From Platerodrilus igneus (Eukaryota > Arthropoda > Insecta > Coleoptera > Lycidae), in the NCBI GenBank assembly GCA_036346225.1, contig JARFIW010000453.1, forward strand, positions 3,100,001 through 3,164,000: 64,000 nucleotides of DNA, in the 5' to 3' direction. Both the position numbers and the translations under genes were made by a program. This document shows, piece after piece, positions 1 through 10,139 of this stretch. Under the pieces are notes generated by a model. It had not been told where the DNA came from. It ran no database searches and saw only the letters and a list, made by a program, of their open reading frames with translations. The first letter of the stretch is position 1. Every line of letters begins with the position of its first letter.

Positions 1-362
1 TCGAATTCGTTTTTCATTAAGCTAAGTAATTTTTGATATATTTAATTTTTAATATTTGCTTAAGAGTGTCTATCAAGTACATGTAATAAAATGTAATTAT
101 GTAATATAGTTGAAAACATAATCGTGTAACTGTGTAAAAAACTTATTATTTGTGTTTTTCACAACTAATGTATATTATATAATAAATTATTTTGCAATTA
201 CCTAGAGGTGTGATTAAAATTTAGGTCATTTAACATTTGTTTTTAGAAACCTTCATTTCGGCTAACATTTTTAAACAGGCATGTTAGTGTTATTACAGTT
301 AAAGTTTGTTTTATGTGTACTTAATGATTTCTCATGTGAATTTCGGACCACAATCACTTCCC
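1..362. other. AT-rich intergenic DNA
   Basis: No reading frame, repeat or RNA signal can be supported here. The stretch is AT-rich with many stop codons in all frames. Confidence 0.6.
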
Positions 363-550
363 TAATCCCAGTTCATCTTCTTATTACTCTTTATGGGCTT
401 TTTCGACAAACTGCTGTACTTCGAGATTAGGTAGTGTCCAAAATATTTTACGATTAATCCCAGTTCATCTTCTTGTTACACTTTATTGGCTTTCTCCTAC
501 AAACTCCTGTACTTCGAGATTAGGTGGCGTCCAAAATATTTTACAATTAA
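363..550. repeat. Two-copy tandem repeat, period 92 bp
   Basis: A segment beginning TAATCCCAGTTCATCTTCTT occurs at 363 and again, slightly changed, at 455. Both copies continue through an 'ACTTCGAGATTAGGT' block and end in 'CCAAAATATTTTAC'. It lies downstream, in the minus sense, of the decayed gag at 1024-1665 and could belong to the same retroelement, but no coding signal supports that. Confidence 0.75.
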
Positions 551-1023
551 GACATATTTCTCAAACGATTGCATTCCGGGACCCTCTCTAAACACTTACG
601 TCGCCCGTCCTACTGAGTTAGTTGGCAACTGTTCTTGTTAGTGCAGTCGAGGTTTTCGGTACTTTCTCGAAACATAATTTTTAGTAGAATATTTCAGCGA
701 GTTTGTCTGTAGATTACCGGCTAGATTTTCTGAAGCCAAAGCTGTGCATATCAAAAAATTGAAGCAATTTTGGGGCTCAAGAGCTTCGTATTCATTTGCG
801 TTTTCTGATTAGTTTAGATCTTTAGATTAGAAATTCATGGTATTATTTGTAGTCAGCCCATGTGCTAGGGTCAGTTTGGGTGACTGATAAATTTGGGTCA
901 TCCGGTCAGTCTAAGCTCCGAGTTACTGAGTCAGTTTATATTTAGAGTAATCTGGTCGCCGAGACAAACAATTGTGATCCTGTACAACTCGGAGTCACAT
1001 CAGAATTTTGTTTTAAAAAAATT
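551..1023. other. No recognisable feature
   Basis: No coding frame or clear repeat was seen. The stretch could be internal or flanking DNA of the decayed LTR element read on the minus strand from 1665 downward. Confidence 0.4.
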
Positions 1024-1665
1024 AAGTAATGGCTCGAAAGTTCCCCCCGATAGCATTCTCAACTGCTTCTAATTGCTTAAAATATACCTACCAAGGTGAT
1101 CTTTCATCAAATGCCTTGACACCAGTTTGCATTCCCCGAAATTTTTTTATTCTGGGGCGTGTTGTTGTATTAGCGGCACTGAGAGCTCTATTGTTTGCAC
1201 TATTAGGGAATTAATCCGTTCTTCCACCCTCGGTGCCTCTTTTTCCATTTTACGCGAAATTTTTTAAAGTTTTCAATAAGTCCTCTAAAAAAATTGTTTC
1301 TAATTTCTGTAAGCCGTTTGGAAATTTCGCTCCAATTTATCTGCGGTATTTGTACTTTCTTATAAAGTTCCTCTTTTAATTGCTCACATGCTTTTTCGGC
1401 ATTTGTAGCTTCCAGTATAAACTACTCTTTCAATTGACTGTAATTTGTAGATTTACATAGTGCTTGTTATTCCGCAATGGTTGCGGTGGCTTTCTGTACT
1501 TTTTCTGTAAAGCTCGTGTTACTTTCCTATAGTTTCGCTTTGGTCTGGTTCACTTTTTTCTGCATTTTTATTTAATCTTGTGGAATTGCCTTCTCACTTT
1601 CTTGCCAAGCTTGCAGAGATTTGGTGTTGTTTCTATGTGTGTTGTTGGATGCATGACTTAGAGAC
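1024..1665 (-). pseudogene. Decayed LTR-retrotransposon gag fragment
   Basis: Read on the minus strand, the segment near 1140-1080 gives 'VKAFDERSPW', an in-frame stop, then 'VYFKQLEAVENA'. This resembles the conserved gag capsid start of insect Ty3/gypsy-type elements (F-D-G-x-S-x-W-x-x-Y-x-x-Q-F-E). Upstream on the same strand (1565-1210) lies a Lys/Glu-rich, probably coiled-coil stretch such as 'ACEQLKEELYKKVQIPQINW' with several stops and at least one frameshift. In life gag would form the particle shell. The + strand open frame at 1029-1214 is its antisense shadow. An LTR-like block and a primer-binding-like site lie just upstream (1770-2110), so this is the 5' part of one element. Protease and pol are not found below 1024. 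Family placement beyond gypsy-like is uncertain. Confidence 0.6.
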
Positions 1666-1769
1666 CTTCAAGAATGAAAAAATTTCGTTGTTACTTCCCT
1701 GTTGTTGGCTTCGTGTTACATGCATGGAAATGGAAATCATTCAAATGTGTTTCCTTACTAAAATTTAAC

Positions 1770-2110
1770 TACTTGACACCAATGTAACAAAAACTCTATT
1801 TACATAAACAACAGTTCTTTATTATCAAACTGTTTATACAAGCCTTTTCAACAACTCGTACCTACAGTCAAATTTTCTTAAAGCTCTTGCAACAATTTCT
1901 TTCCAGCTAATCGCTAACAGTATAGATATTAACTTCTAAAACTACGATGGTATCTTCTTAATTAACTTAATATTGAAGAACTATAATTAACTATTTAAGC
2001 GCTAATTTTTTACTTTTAGCGATTGCTACAGTAATTTATATCACATAGGGTAATTTATATCAACGGTAATTTATATCACATACGTATCACTACTTTATTT
2101 CATATCAGAA
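1770..2110 (-). mobile_element. Probable LTR end and primer-binding-like site of the gag-bearing element
   Basis: On the minus strand a sequence ending 'GAGTTTTTGTTACA' is followed directly by 'TTGGTGTCAAGTAG'. This is the expected arrangement of an LTR 3' end (CA) and a primer-binding site of the TTGGTGTCA class seen in many insect gypsy elements. gag follows about 100 bp further on. The presumed LTR holds three copies of a short unit 'GTAATTTATATCA' at 2031-2085. The outer LTR boundary and a target duplication could not be found. Confidence 0.45.
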
Positions 2111-2316
2111 TTTTTAAAGCATTAACTTATAACTAACATCAGAGCTTCAATTAGAATTGAACTTCAATATTCGTGACAACAACCATATAAATTATTCAAT
2201 TGTATTAGTTCTTTTGATAACATACCAGAAATTATCTAAATAACATCTTGAATGTACCTATTTTAATCTAAATAACTCGCAAATGCACAACCTTTGTACT
2301 TGAAAATCAAGACCAT

Positions 2317-2726
2317 CTAGAAATTTCTCGCCGTATCGATCATCATCTTTTGCGTATAAACGCTTCGCTTACATTTCGATGTATTATTTTGGTCAGAAGC
2401 AGATAAAACGGTGCTTAACTGCCACCCTCGGAAAGCTGTTTTTTGTGATCCGGACCTTGCGGTAAAGACGGTCGGAACCATTTCAGTAGTTCCCATGTTG
2501 AAGGAAGTATCAATCAACACTTTTCTAGCAGGTGCGTACAATTTGGATTGTAACCATACACCAAAATCTAGATCCCGGTTTTCTGGAACGGAACTTCTAG
2601 CTTATTTCCTCCCATCCTTCAGTCCAACCCATCGAGCCCACGACCGATCTAGTGTATGGCCAACTTCTTTTCTTCAAATTCCATTATCTTACCCTTGATG
2701 TCCGCTACCACCCCGTTTACATTCCC
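2317..2726 (-). pseudogene. Unclassified decayed coding region
   Basis: The minus strand shows a long frame broken by two stops, with coherent protein-like composition: 'KGKIMEFEEKKLAIH' near 2690, then 'RDLDFGVWLQSKLYAPARKV' near 2550, then a Ser/Thr-rich tail. The W-L pattern recalls zinc-knuckle flanks in some retroelement ORF1 proteins, but I cannot name the family. Its ends coincide with a pair of ~50-bp direct repeats (2366-2415 and 2713-2763), so it may sit inside a duplicated or inserted unit. It lies just before the takeout exon, probably in that gene's intron or upstream region. Confidence 0.35.
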
Positions 2727-2763
2727 ATGTATTATTTTGGTCAGAGGTAGACGAAACGACGCT
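2366..2763. repeat. Pair of ~50-bp direct repeats about 347 bp apart
   Basis: The core ATGTATTATTTTGGTCAGA occurs near 2380 and near 2727. Similarity extends on both sides (GCTTACATT... before; ...GACGAAACGACGCT after). The repeats bracket the unclassified minus-strand frame. They could be the ends of a ~350-bp tandemly duplicated unit or degenerate terminal repeats. Confidence 0.6.
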
Positions 2764-2872
2764 ACAATATTAATATATCACATATGCTACACAATACAAT
2801 ACAATACAATACAAAAAAAATGTCAAATCTTTATTTTCGAGACTTTAACCTACTACAATTTTGTTTTTGCAG

Positions 2873-3174
2873 ATGACGTGAAAATGCTGATAAATATAAC
2901 TGGAATTACTATTGAAAAGCAGGGTAAAACCTTTTTCGAGGTTAAGAACTTTGAGGAAGAATATCAACCAAATCGAATTACATACGACTTTGAGAATATC
3001 TTCGATGGCAATAAGGCACTTAGCGATAGCATAAATCAGATTCTAAACGATAATGCTTTAGTTGTTTATGCTGATATTCACAAGGCCTTTCTACCAATAA
3101 TTAGCAGGAACTTGAAAGATACTATTGATAAGTTTGTTACAACAATACCTGTAAACAACCTTTTTCTTGCTTGA
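2873..3174 (+). CDS. C-terminal exon of a takeout/JHBP-family protein
   Basis: Takeout/JHBP proteins are secreted carriers of small hydrophobic ligands, tied in insects to feeding, circadian output and hormone transport. The exon starts after a good 3' splice site (TTGTTTTTGCAG, ending 2872) and enters the codon at its second base. It encodes about 99 residues and stops with TGA at 3172-3174. Family signatures are clear: 'ITIEKQGKTFFEVKNF', then 'YDFENIFDGNKALSDSINQI' (the usual F-x-N-L-F-N-G-x-x-x-L), and a closing 'VTTIPVNNLFLA' like the conserved 'xVPYDELF' tail. An AATAAA follows 43 bp after the stop. No frameshift or internal stop is seen. The earlier exons are not recognisable upstream in the window, so the gene is partial here; they may lie beyond the inserted retroelement debris or be lost. 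Confidence 0.85.
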
Positions 3175-3216
3175 GACATTATATAAAAATTAAATACTTT
3201 TGTAGTACTTTTATTG

Positions 3217-3222
3217 AATAAA
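3217..3222 (+). other. Polyadenylation signal of the takeout exon
   Basis: AATAAA lies 43 bp downstream of the TGA stop at 3172-3174, a normal spacing for an insect 3' end. Confidence 0.6.
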
Positions 3223-3899
3223 AATAGATAAAGAGCAAGTAAGCAAGTAAGAAGGAAGGCGCCTCGTAAACTGTATAAAATTATTTCTTCAAAATGAAAA
3301 TATCAAATCGGTTTTATACAGACAAAGAAAATAATAAATCAATTCTTCTTCTTGACGTTTATCGTGGGTGTAGAGCGAAAACCCGGTAACTGCATAAAAT
3401 TGCGAAAATACGTTAAATATACTACAATGTGCAGTTAATCGCGCTCTTTCAAATGGTATAGTGTGGTACATTATTTTCGCCTTCTAAGTTATTGTAAACA
3501 ACAGCTTAAGAACCTTGTATCACAAATTCAAACATAAAAAGTATGGTGCAAAAATCGAGGATTTTCGCTTAAACAGTATGCAGTGTCAAATTATTTGTAA
3601 CAAGCAAAAGCTCCATTATGAACGGACCTGCACCTTGAAGAAGTTCTAAAATACTAGAACGAGTAGAATGACTTGCGTGTTTCAGTGAGCTAAAAAGCCG
3701 TACTATAGGTTTAACCAAATTAGTGGGGGTTTTTAGTGAGGAACCAGACTAAAACAGGTCCCTGAAAGAAGGCTGCAGCTCTTCGATACTTAGAGTGGCA
3801 GAAACCTTGGGGTTTATGTGACATTTTAAGACACACTAATGCGATGCTTAAGGAAACGGAAAACCGCCATATTGCCATCCAAGTACACAGCGTACTGAT
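3223..3899. other. Intergenic DNA; last part may be LINE 5' leader
   Basis: No gene was found. From about 3700 the text begins to resemble the non-coding leader of the LINE that follows, but the true LINE start could not be placed. Confidence 0.4.
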
Positions 3900-4020
3900 A
3901 ATGTTTTAAAGTGATGACATCCACTGGGGTAAAAGATTCCGGAGTTAAAATAGTCACCTCATTAAAATCTCCTGGAGGGGCCTACTTCGGAGGATGTGAT
4001 CGACAGGATTAAAAGAAGAG

Positions 4021-5660
4021 TAAAGAATATTTTGCGAGCTGGATTGTGGAATGTCAGAAGCATGAAGTAGCTAGGTAAGTTAAAAAATCTGAAAATGAAA
4101 TGGTTAGGCTAGCATCAGACATAGTAGGTATTAGTTCGGGCAATTTTTGGAGCGACGACTTTAGGGTAATTCATACAGGATCACAAGAAAGAAAATTAGG
4201 TGTAAGGATAGTCATGCGGAAAAAGAACACTGTGTAAAAAACTACTTACAAAAAAACGAAAAAGTGCTGATGATTAGAGTAAAATTTAAACCGGTAATTA
4301 CAGTAAAATTACAAGGATACATGTCCGCCTCTAGGTATAGTGACGAAGATGTAGAAGTGATCTACACACTACATACTAAGATAATAAGATACTAAGATAT
4401 CAAGATAGTTAGATACTGATGTATTAAGATACTAAGATACTAAGATGCGAAGATACTAAGGTACTGATATACTAAGCTACTACTATACTAAAATACTAAG
4501 ATACTAAGATACTAAGATACTAAGATACTAAGATACTAAGATACTAAGATACTAAGATACTAAGATACTAAGATACTAAGATACTAAGTTACTAAGATAC
4601 TAATATACTAAGATACTAAGATGCTAAGATGCTAAAATACTAAAATACTAAGATACTAAAATACTAAGATACTAAGATGCTAAGATACTAAGATTCTAAG
4701 ATACAAAGATACTAAGATACTAGAATACTAAGATACTAAGATGCTAAGATACTAAGATTCTAAGATACAAAGATACTAAGATACTAAATACTAAGATACT
4801 CAGATACTAAGATACTAAGATATTAAGATACTAACATACTAAGATACTAAGATAATAAGATACTAACATACTAAGATACTAAGATGCTAAGGTACTAAGA
4901 TACTAAGATACTAAGATACTAAGATACTAAGATACTAAGATACTAAGATACTAAGATACTAAGATACTAAGATACTAAGATACTAAGATGCTATGTTACT
5001 AAGATACTAAGATACTAAGATACTAAGATACTAAGATACTAAGATACTAAGATATTAAGATACTAAGATACTAAGATACTAAGATACTAAAATACTACGA
5101 CACTAAGATACTAAGATACTAAGACACTAAGATACTAAGATACTAAGATACTAAGATACTAAGATACTAAGATACTAAGATACTAAGATACTAAGATACT
5201 AAGATACTAAGATGCTAAGATGCTAAAATACTAAAATACTAAGATACTAAAATACTAAGATACTAAGATACTAAGATACTAAGATTCTAAGATACAAAGA
5301 TACTAAGATACTACGATACTAATATACTAAGATACTAAGGTTTGTAAAAGTACGTTTAATAATTACTGGAGATTTTAATGCAGCGGTAAGCGAGGATTAG
5401 AAAAGAACGGTAGTACGTTTATTTAGTTTAGGCACGAAAAATGAGAGGGGAAATAGGGTGTGGTAAAATTTTACGATAAAAACAATTTAACCTTCACAAA
5501 CATATTATTTCAACATCGTACTAGAAGTCAATTCACGTGGAACATGCAAGAAGACATAGAAAAACGTCAAATAGATTATATTCTTGTTCGACAGCGGTTT
5601 AGAAATCAAGAAAAGACTGTTGAAGCTACCCATGAGCAGATATAGATACTGACCACAACA
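4021..5660 (+). pseudogene. LINE apurinic-like endonuclease, split by a minisatellite
   Basis: The N-terminal half reads 'RAGLWNVRSM' (compare W-N-V-R-S at the start of these endonucleases), then 'MVRLASDIVGIS' and, near 4320-4370, 'QGYMSASRYSDEDVEVIYTL', matching the family's 'VQVYMPTS...DEEVE' strand. The C-terminal half resumes at about 5345 with 'IITGDFNAAVSED' (the catalytic G-D-x-N region), 'LGTKNERGNRV', and near 5580 'RQIDYILVRQRFRNQEK' (I-D-Y-I), closing with 'IDTDHNIV' around the catalytic Asp-His. In an intact LINE this enzyme nicks target DNA to prime reverse transcription. Between the halves lies the 967-bp 8-bp repeat. There are several further frameshifts and stops, so this copy is dead. 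Confidence 0.8.
4373..5339. repeat. 8-bp minisatellite (ATACTAAG)n, about 120 units
   Basis: A nearly uninterrupted array of ATACTAAG runs for about 967 bp, with single-base variants (ATGCTAAG, ATTCTAAG, ATACAAAG, AATACTAA). It begins directly after LINE endonuclease codons ending '...CTACACACTAC' and ends directly before '...GTTTGTAAAAGTACG', where the endonuclease resumes. This points to expansion from within the LINE copy itself rather than a neighbouring satellite. Confidence 0.97.
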
Positions 5661-6890
5661 TAGTAAATATGAAAGCCGTTCTTAAATTTATAATTTTGAA
5701 AAAAATGAACGAGAAAAGGTGCTTTAACATTGAGAAACTAAAAGATACAGATATCCACAAGAGATTTGGGAAAAAGGCAAACGAATTACTGAAAGACATC
5801 GGGAAAATTTCTTATACTAATGAAGTAGAAACAGAATGGAATAACATTAAATCCAGCTTAGATACGGCGACCAGAGATATTTTGGGGTATAAACAAAAAA
5901 AAAGATGCCATAGGTAACAAAGGATACTTTAAATTTAATAAAGGACGGCATAAATAAAAAAACAAACCAGACGATGCAGTAAAACAGAGATACAAAGCAT
6001 AAAATGGAAACTTATACGCAAATGCAGGAAAGCTAAAGAGCAATAGATTGATGACAAGTATAAAGAGGTACAAACTAAGAAAGAAAGACAGACGAAGCAT
6101 GCAAATTAATTAGAATGACTTTTAGGGATATAAAACTGTATAGCAAAAATATAAGGAGCACGGTAAGGAGCGTCATTATGAAAAAAGTAGGGAAAGTGGT
6201 TAAATGACAAGAATATATAGGGACCGGAACTAGAAGCACTAGAACACTAGAACAAAAGTAGATATAGACACTTACCGGAACATAGTAAATATGAAAGCTG
6301 TGCTTAAATTTAAAATTTCGAAAAAATGAACGAAAAAAAGTACTTTGACACTGATAAATTAAATGATAAAGATATCCAAAAGAGATTTGAGAAAAAGTTA
6401 AACAAATTACTGAAAGACATCGGAATAATTTCTTATACTAAGGAAGTAAAAACAGAATGAAATAACATTAAATCCAGCTTAGATACGGGGGCCAGAGATA
6501 TTTTGGGGTATAACCAAAAAAAAAAAAGATGACATAGGTAACAAGGGATGTTTTAAATTTAATAACAGAAAGGCGTAAATACAAAAAACGGGCTAGATGT
6601 AGCAGTAAAACAGAGATACAAAACATAAAATGGGAAATTATTTGCAAATGCAAGAAAACTAAAGAGCAATGGATAGATGGAAAGTGTAAAGAGGTACAAA
6701 ATAAGAAAAAAAACAGACGAAGCATACAAACTGATTAGAATGAATTTTAGAGATATAGAACTGTATAGTAAAAATATAAGGAGCGCGGGAGAAAACGTCA
6801 TTATGGATAATGTAGGGAAAGTGGTTAAATGGTACGAATATATAGGGAATCTATATGCAAGACAGAAACTAGAAGCACGAGAACAGGAAT
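5638..6890 (+). repeat. 622-bp tandem duplication inside the LINE
   Basis: Two copies (5638-6259 and 6260-6890) start at 'AGATATAGA(T/C)ACT' and align throughout at an offset of exactly 622 at several landmarks (for example ATGAAAGC at 5669 and 6291). They encode the endonuclease-RT linker: 'FNIEKLKDTDIHKRFGKKAN' and 'WNNIKSSLDTATRDILGYKQ' in copy 1. The second copy keeps the best open frame for the last part (6677-6916, 'NVGKVVKWYEYIGNLY'). The copies differ by scattered substitutions and small indels, so the duplication is not recent. Confidence 0.9.
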
Positions 6891-6955
6891 CAGGCATTGA
6901 AAAGGACGACTTGTGATATCCTAGGGCCATATTCATAGACAATTCTTGAAGTTCT

Positions 6956-7043
6956 ACCTCAACTTTAAGTATTACTTGGGTATAAAATCGAATTTCATAG
7001 CCATTAAATTTATACTCAAGTTTACCTCAGATGTAAGTTAGGT
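6956..7043. repeat. Imperfect foldback repeat (possible MITE remnant)
   Basis: Arms 'ATTACTTGGGTATAAAAT' (6971-6988) and 'TAAATTTATACTCAAGTT' (7005-7022) are close inverted repeats. Similarity weakly extends outward (ACCTCAACTTTAAG versus GTAAGTTAGGT). A 'GGGCCATATTCATAGACA' block lies just outside at 6925. No transposase or target duplication was found. Confidence 0.4.
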
Positions 7044-7317
7044 CTTTCCTTCCCTTTAGTTATACTGTGACAAAGTTGAGATTACACATTCACTATTTAG
7101 GGTTATTGTGAAAGAGTGCAAACGGCGAATTTTGTTAATATGAGTTGTTAGTCATTTTTTTTGTTTACTTTAGGTGTTCTGTTCACCAAAATGCATAGAT
7201 GATAAGCTAGGACAGTTTTTGGAATATGTAGATATGGAAGAAGAAAGATTCGACCGTTTAAACAATAGGTGTAATTATACCGCCTTTACTTGCATTATTA
7301 AATTACTCTTTTATGTA

Positions 7318-8528
7318 CAAGGTGTTTGAAAAGGAACTCCTTAGTTTTATTGTGTCATAGAAACTTTTCAAAGTGATACACACTATTCTAGTTTGTGGTG
7401 TTTAATTCGTCGACTGTCCAAGTTTTGCCCCCCGCTGTTGGCACGCCTGCTTGACCTTGAGACGCCGCCAGGGCTCATTTCGCTTAATTCAGTTCAGACG
7501 TGCAGTGCAGTGCAATGACTCCTCCGCAACAAAAAGCGCAGTGTGTTAGTTGGCTTCTGCAAACTGAATCTGCTATAACAGGGCAACCTAATTTTAGACG
7601 TCAGTGTGGTGTTGAACATCCTACAGCAGAAACTATCCGTCATTGGATACTTTCCCTCAAGGAAACCGGTAGTGTTTCAAAAGGGGAAATCGCCTGGTAG
7701 ACCAAGAACTTCTGAAGATGTTGTTGAACAGATCCGTGTTTTGTGTGTTCGGAGCTCAAAGAAGTCATGGACCAGACATAGTCTCCAATTAGGATTGCCT
7801 AAAGGTACGGTGTATGATGTTATGCGTATAAGACTTTATTTGTATGCCTACAAATTGCAACTGTTACATGTAATAAAACTTATTGATAAAATCAAAAGGT
7901 TATAGTTTGCTGTTGACTTTCTAAACCGAATTGATGATGATGACAATTTCTTGAAAAATGTTTTCTTTTCTAATGAAGCTACATTTTATGTTAGTGAAAC
8001 AGTAAATCGTCACAACTGCAGAATTTGGGGATCAGGGCACGTCTTTCCCCCAAATGCATGATATTGAGGAGGAAAGAGGACTTGTGTTTTTCCAACAAGA
8101 TGGCGCCCCACCTCATTACAGTAACCGCGTTCGCGCGGTTATAAACATTTGCTTTCCGGGAGGGTGGATAGGCAAAACTGGTCCAATCTCTTTGCCACCA
8201 CGAAGCACGGACTTAACCACACTGGACATTTTCTTTTGGGACCACAATAAAAATGTTGTGTACAGTGAACAAATCCGAAACATCAATCATTTACGCGAAG
8301 GAATCGTCGCGGCGGTTGGGACTGTTATACCTGATATATTGGTGAATAAGTGGCGAGAAGTGGAAAGTCGTCTCGACGTGTACAAGTCAACAATGGATCA
8401 CACGTTGAAGTCCATTACTGTCAAAACAAAACTCGCTTTTATTGTATGTACTCGTTGATGTAGTGTTTTTATTAATTTCTACATTAAATGTTTACTTAAA
8501 ACTAGGAAGTTCTTTTCAAACACCCGAC
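7318..8528 (+). mobile_element. Tc1/mariner-superfamily element (DUF4817-type transposase) with degenerate TIRs
   Basis: The left end is 'GGTGTTTGAAAAGGAACTCC' (7321) and the right end the inverted form 'AGGAAGTTCTTTTCAAACACCC' minus small changes (8502-8524). Both ends are followed by TA-containing flanks, as expected for TA target duplication. The element is about 1.2 kb, slightly short for the group, consistent with an internal deletion in the transposase. Confidence 0.75.
7515..8458 (+). pseudogene. Transposase, DUF4817-type Tc1/mariner, internally deleted
   Basis: The true ATG is at 7515 (reading MTPPQQKAQCVSWLLQTES). The N-terminal helix-turn-helix is followed by a frameshift at about 7695 into 'GRPRTSEDVVEQIRVLC'. 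'FFSNEATFYVSETVNRHNCR' near 7970 marks the first catalytic Asp region, here Asn instead of the usual Asp (F-S-D-E-A-x-F). After 'RIWGSGHVF' the sequence jumps to 'MHDIEEERGLVFFQQDGAPPHY' (second Asp, 8085-8125), skipping roughly 80 residues of the catalytic domain. The C-terminal part (8125-8458) is one open frame with 'PRSTDLTTLDIFF' holding the third catalytic position. The enzyme would have cut and pasted the element, but the missing segment, the Asp-to-Asn change and the frameshift make it inactive. Confidence 0.85.
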
Positions 8529-8589
8529 ATATTACCAAAGCGGTATATTCGAGATTCATAAAAACATATGGAATTTTGCAGATGAAATG

Positions 8590-9560
8590 ATTTTTGCAAA
8601 CGAAATCGCCACACAAAAGCAGGTGTAGGAATATTGTGTATCTAATCGTTGATCGACCACAACAATTAAACAACTCTGATTTGCCAATTCCACTTATTAT
8701 ACGGTTACTAGTTGCACTACAATTCCATGCAATTTATAGTTTTCATCAGTTGTATCGAATACATAACACTCTTTTAGTATTGTTGCTTGCTGTAGGAGAT
8801 TTGCGAGTAATTAACCAGCTTGGCGTTTCCAGAATAAAAAAATATATTTGGAATGTTTGCAAATATAAGTAAGCAGTTTATAAAGTTTCCAGAGATAGAA
8901 ATTGATCTAAGAGCACACATTCTATAATTATTTCAATTCCATAGATTTCTTCGGTTTCTGAATGCATTGATGGTACACACATGCACCCATAGTAAATCCT
9001 GAAACAGATATTCCAGAAGTGTTTCACAATAAAGTGTTATTTTTCTTTGAATGTTCAGGTGATTAACAACAATCACAACACTATGATAATAATTTATTCA
9101 AAAGGTTGTTGCTAGTTTAAATGAAAATTTTGGATATTGTTGTTTGACATCCCGGATCTGCACGCAACACCATTTTTGAAAGAAATGATATTCACATAAT
9201 ATTTAAAAACCACAGCATTCGTGGTATGTTAGTAAGTGATAATGGTAACGCTTGTCAGTTATGCATTTTGACTCCATTATTAAATATAAACACTCTATAG
9301 AAACAATTACAATCAAAGTCCCAATCTAATTCGCAATATTGTCTAACGATTATTTGGAATAGGGAAACAACGATTTCCATGTCTTAGAAGAACTTAAAGT
9401 ACAACAATTGAGACCAGCTGCTATAATATGTGGCACTGCAGTACATACTAACGGAAGGTACAATTTAGAAGACATGGTCGATGAGCGTTTGCTATCTAAC
9501 GAAGATGTTAATGAAAATATAGCTCATTGGAATGGCATTTTTAGGCAGGCATTTATAACA
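8590..9560 (+). pseudogene. PIF/Harbinger (HARBI1-like) transposase remnant
   Basis: The N-terminal part reads 'LPIPLIIRLLVALQFHA' (8680-8735), like the HARBI1 'P.x.L.LL.ALRFFATGSF' block, followed by 'VGDLRVINQLGVS'. Further on, across frameshifts, come an 'NTIFERNDIHIIF' region, 'GMLVSDNGNACQLCILTPLL' (about 9215-9270, matching the catalytic G-D-x-G-Y...L-x-T-P segment) and 'RPAAIICGTAVHTNGRYNLE' at 9410, the conserved A-x-x-x-L-H-N helix region. The family moves DNA elements with 3-bp targets. Many stops and frameshifts show long decay. No terminal repeats were identified. Confidence 0.7.
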
Positions 9561-9869
9561 ACACATTTTTAAATAGTGAATGCCATAATGCTAATAAGCA
9601 TAAAAATTAAAAATATATTTCAGGTAGCTTTTTATATTGGCATATAAAATTTATCAAGATGATATTAATACCTTAGTAATTATTTGTATTAGTAATGTTA
9701 TATTATATACAAAGTAATTGAATTGTGAAAAATATTTATGCCTTAACTCTAAGTTTGTTCTGTCTCCGTATGACTCGATCACGCAACCACCGAATTACCA
9801 GTCCCGATTATTTCATCTACAAACGTCCTTAGAAATATTTAAATTAAAAACCGATTATGGTTACTAATT
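9561..9869. other. No recognisable feature
   Basis: AT-rich spacer between the Harbinger remnant and the next LINE. Confidence 0.5.
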
Positions 9870-10139
9870 CAAACACAAATTAGGCCCTTGTGCCCTACAA
9901 ATATCCATCTGACTCCAATCTCCGTGCCATTTACATAAATTTCTAATACACCTACTCTGCAACCTTAGAACTTTCCAATATCCTCTAAATTCAAAAACAT
10001 TTCCTAGCCATCTTACCTTGTAAACAATAAAATCCCAAACCTCCCCCTCATTATACATCTTTGTATATCCTAACCAAACTGATCGTATCCAATCCACTTC
10101 TATAATCATCAACGACCATTACATTGTCTGCAACGTACT

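Larger units (their letters stand above)
3900..6950 (+). mobile_element. RTE-like LINE, truncated at its 3' side and internally rearranged
   Basis: A leader with a 'CTCCTGGAGGGGCCTACTT...GGAGGATGTGATC' stretch (about 3970-4000) is followed by endonuclease and the linker that normally precedes reverse transcriptase (RT). The element breaks off near 6920 before any RT motif. Two rearrangements stand out: an 8-bp repeat array fills the middle of the endonuclease (4373-5339), and the linker is tandemly duplicated (5638-6890). Fragments of apparently the same family recur at 27770-28070, 33110-33480, 53775-54870, 55083-55260 and 60300-61221, all on the + strand. The exact clade (RTE or relatives) was not tested. 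Confidence 0.75.

Noticed and set aside
1029..1214. Plus-strand open frame of 61 codons
   Set aside because: It is the antisense of the decayed gag on the minus strand and has no recognisable protein pattern.
4373..5339. CRISPR-like or gene-encoding repeat array
   Set aside because: The unit is 8 bp, contiguous and without spacers, in an insect LINE. It is a minisatellite.
6468..6942. Long minus-strand open frames rich in Phe/Leu/Ser, like a membrane protein
   Set aside because: They are antisense to the A-rich LINE linker, whose plus-strand translation matches a known element pattern. The duplicate at 5858-6100 gives the same shadow.
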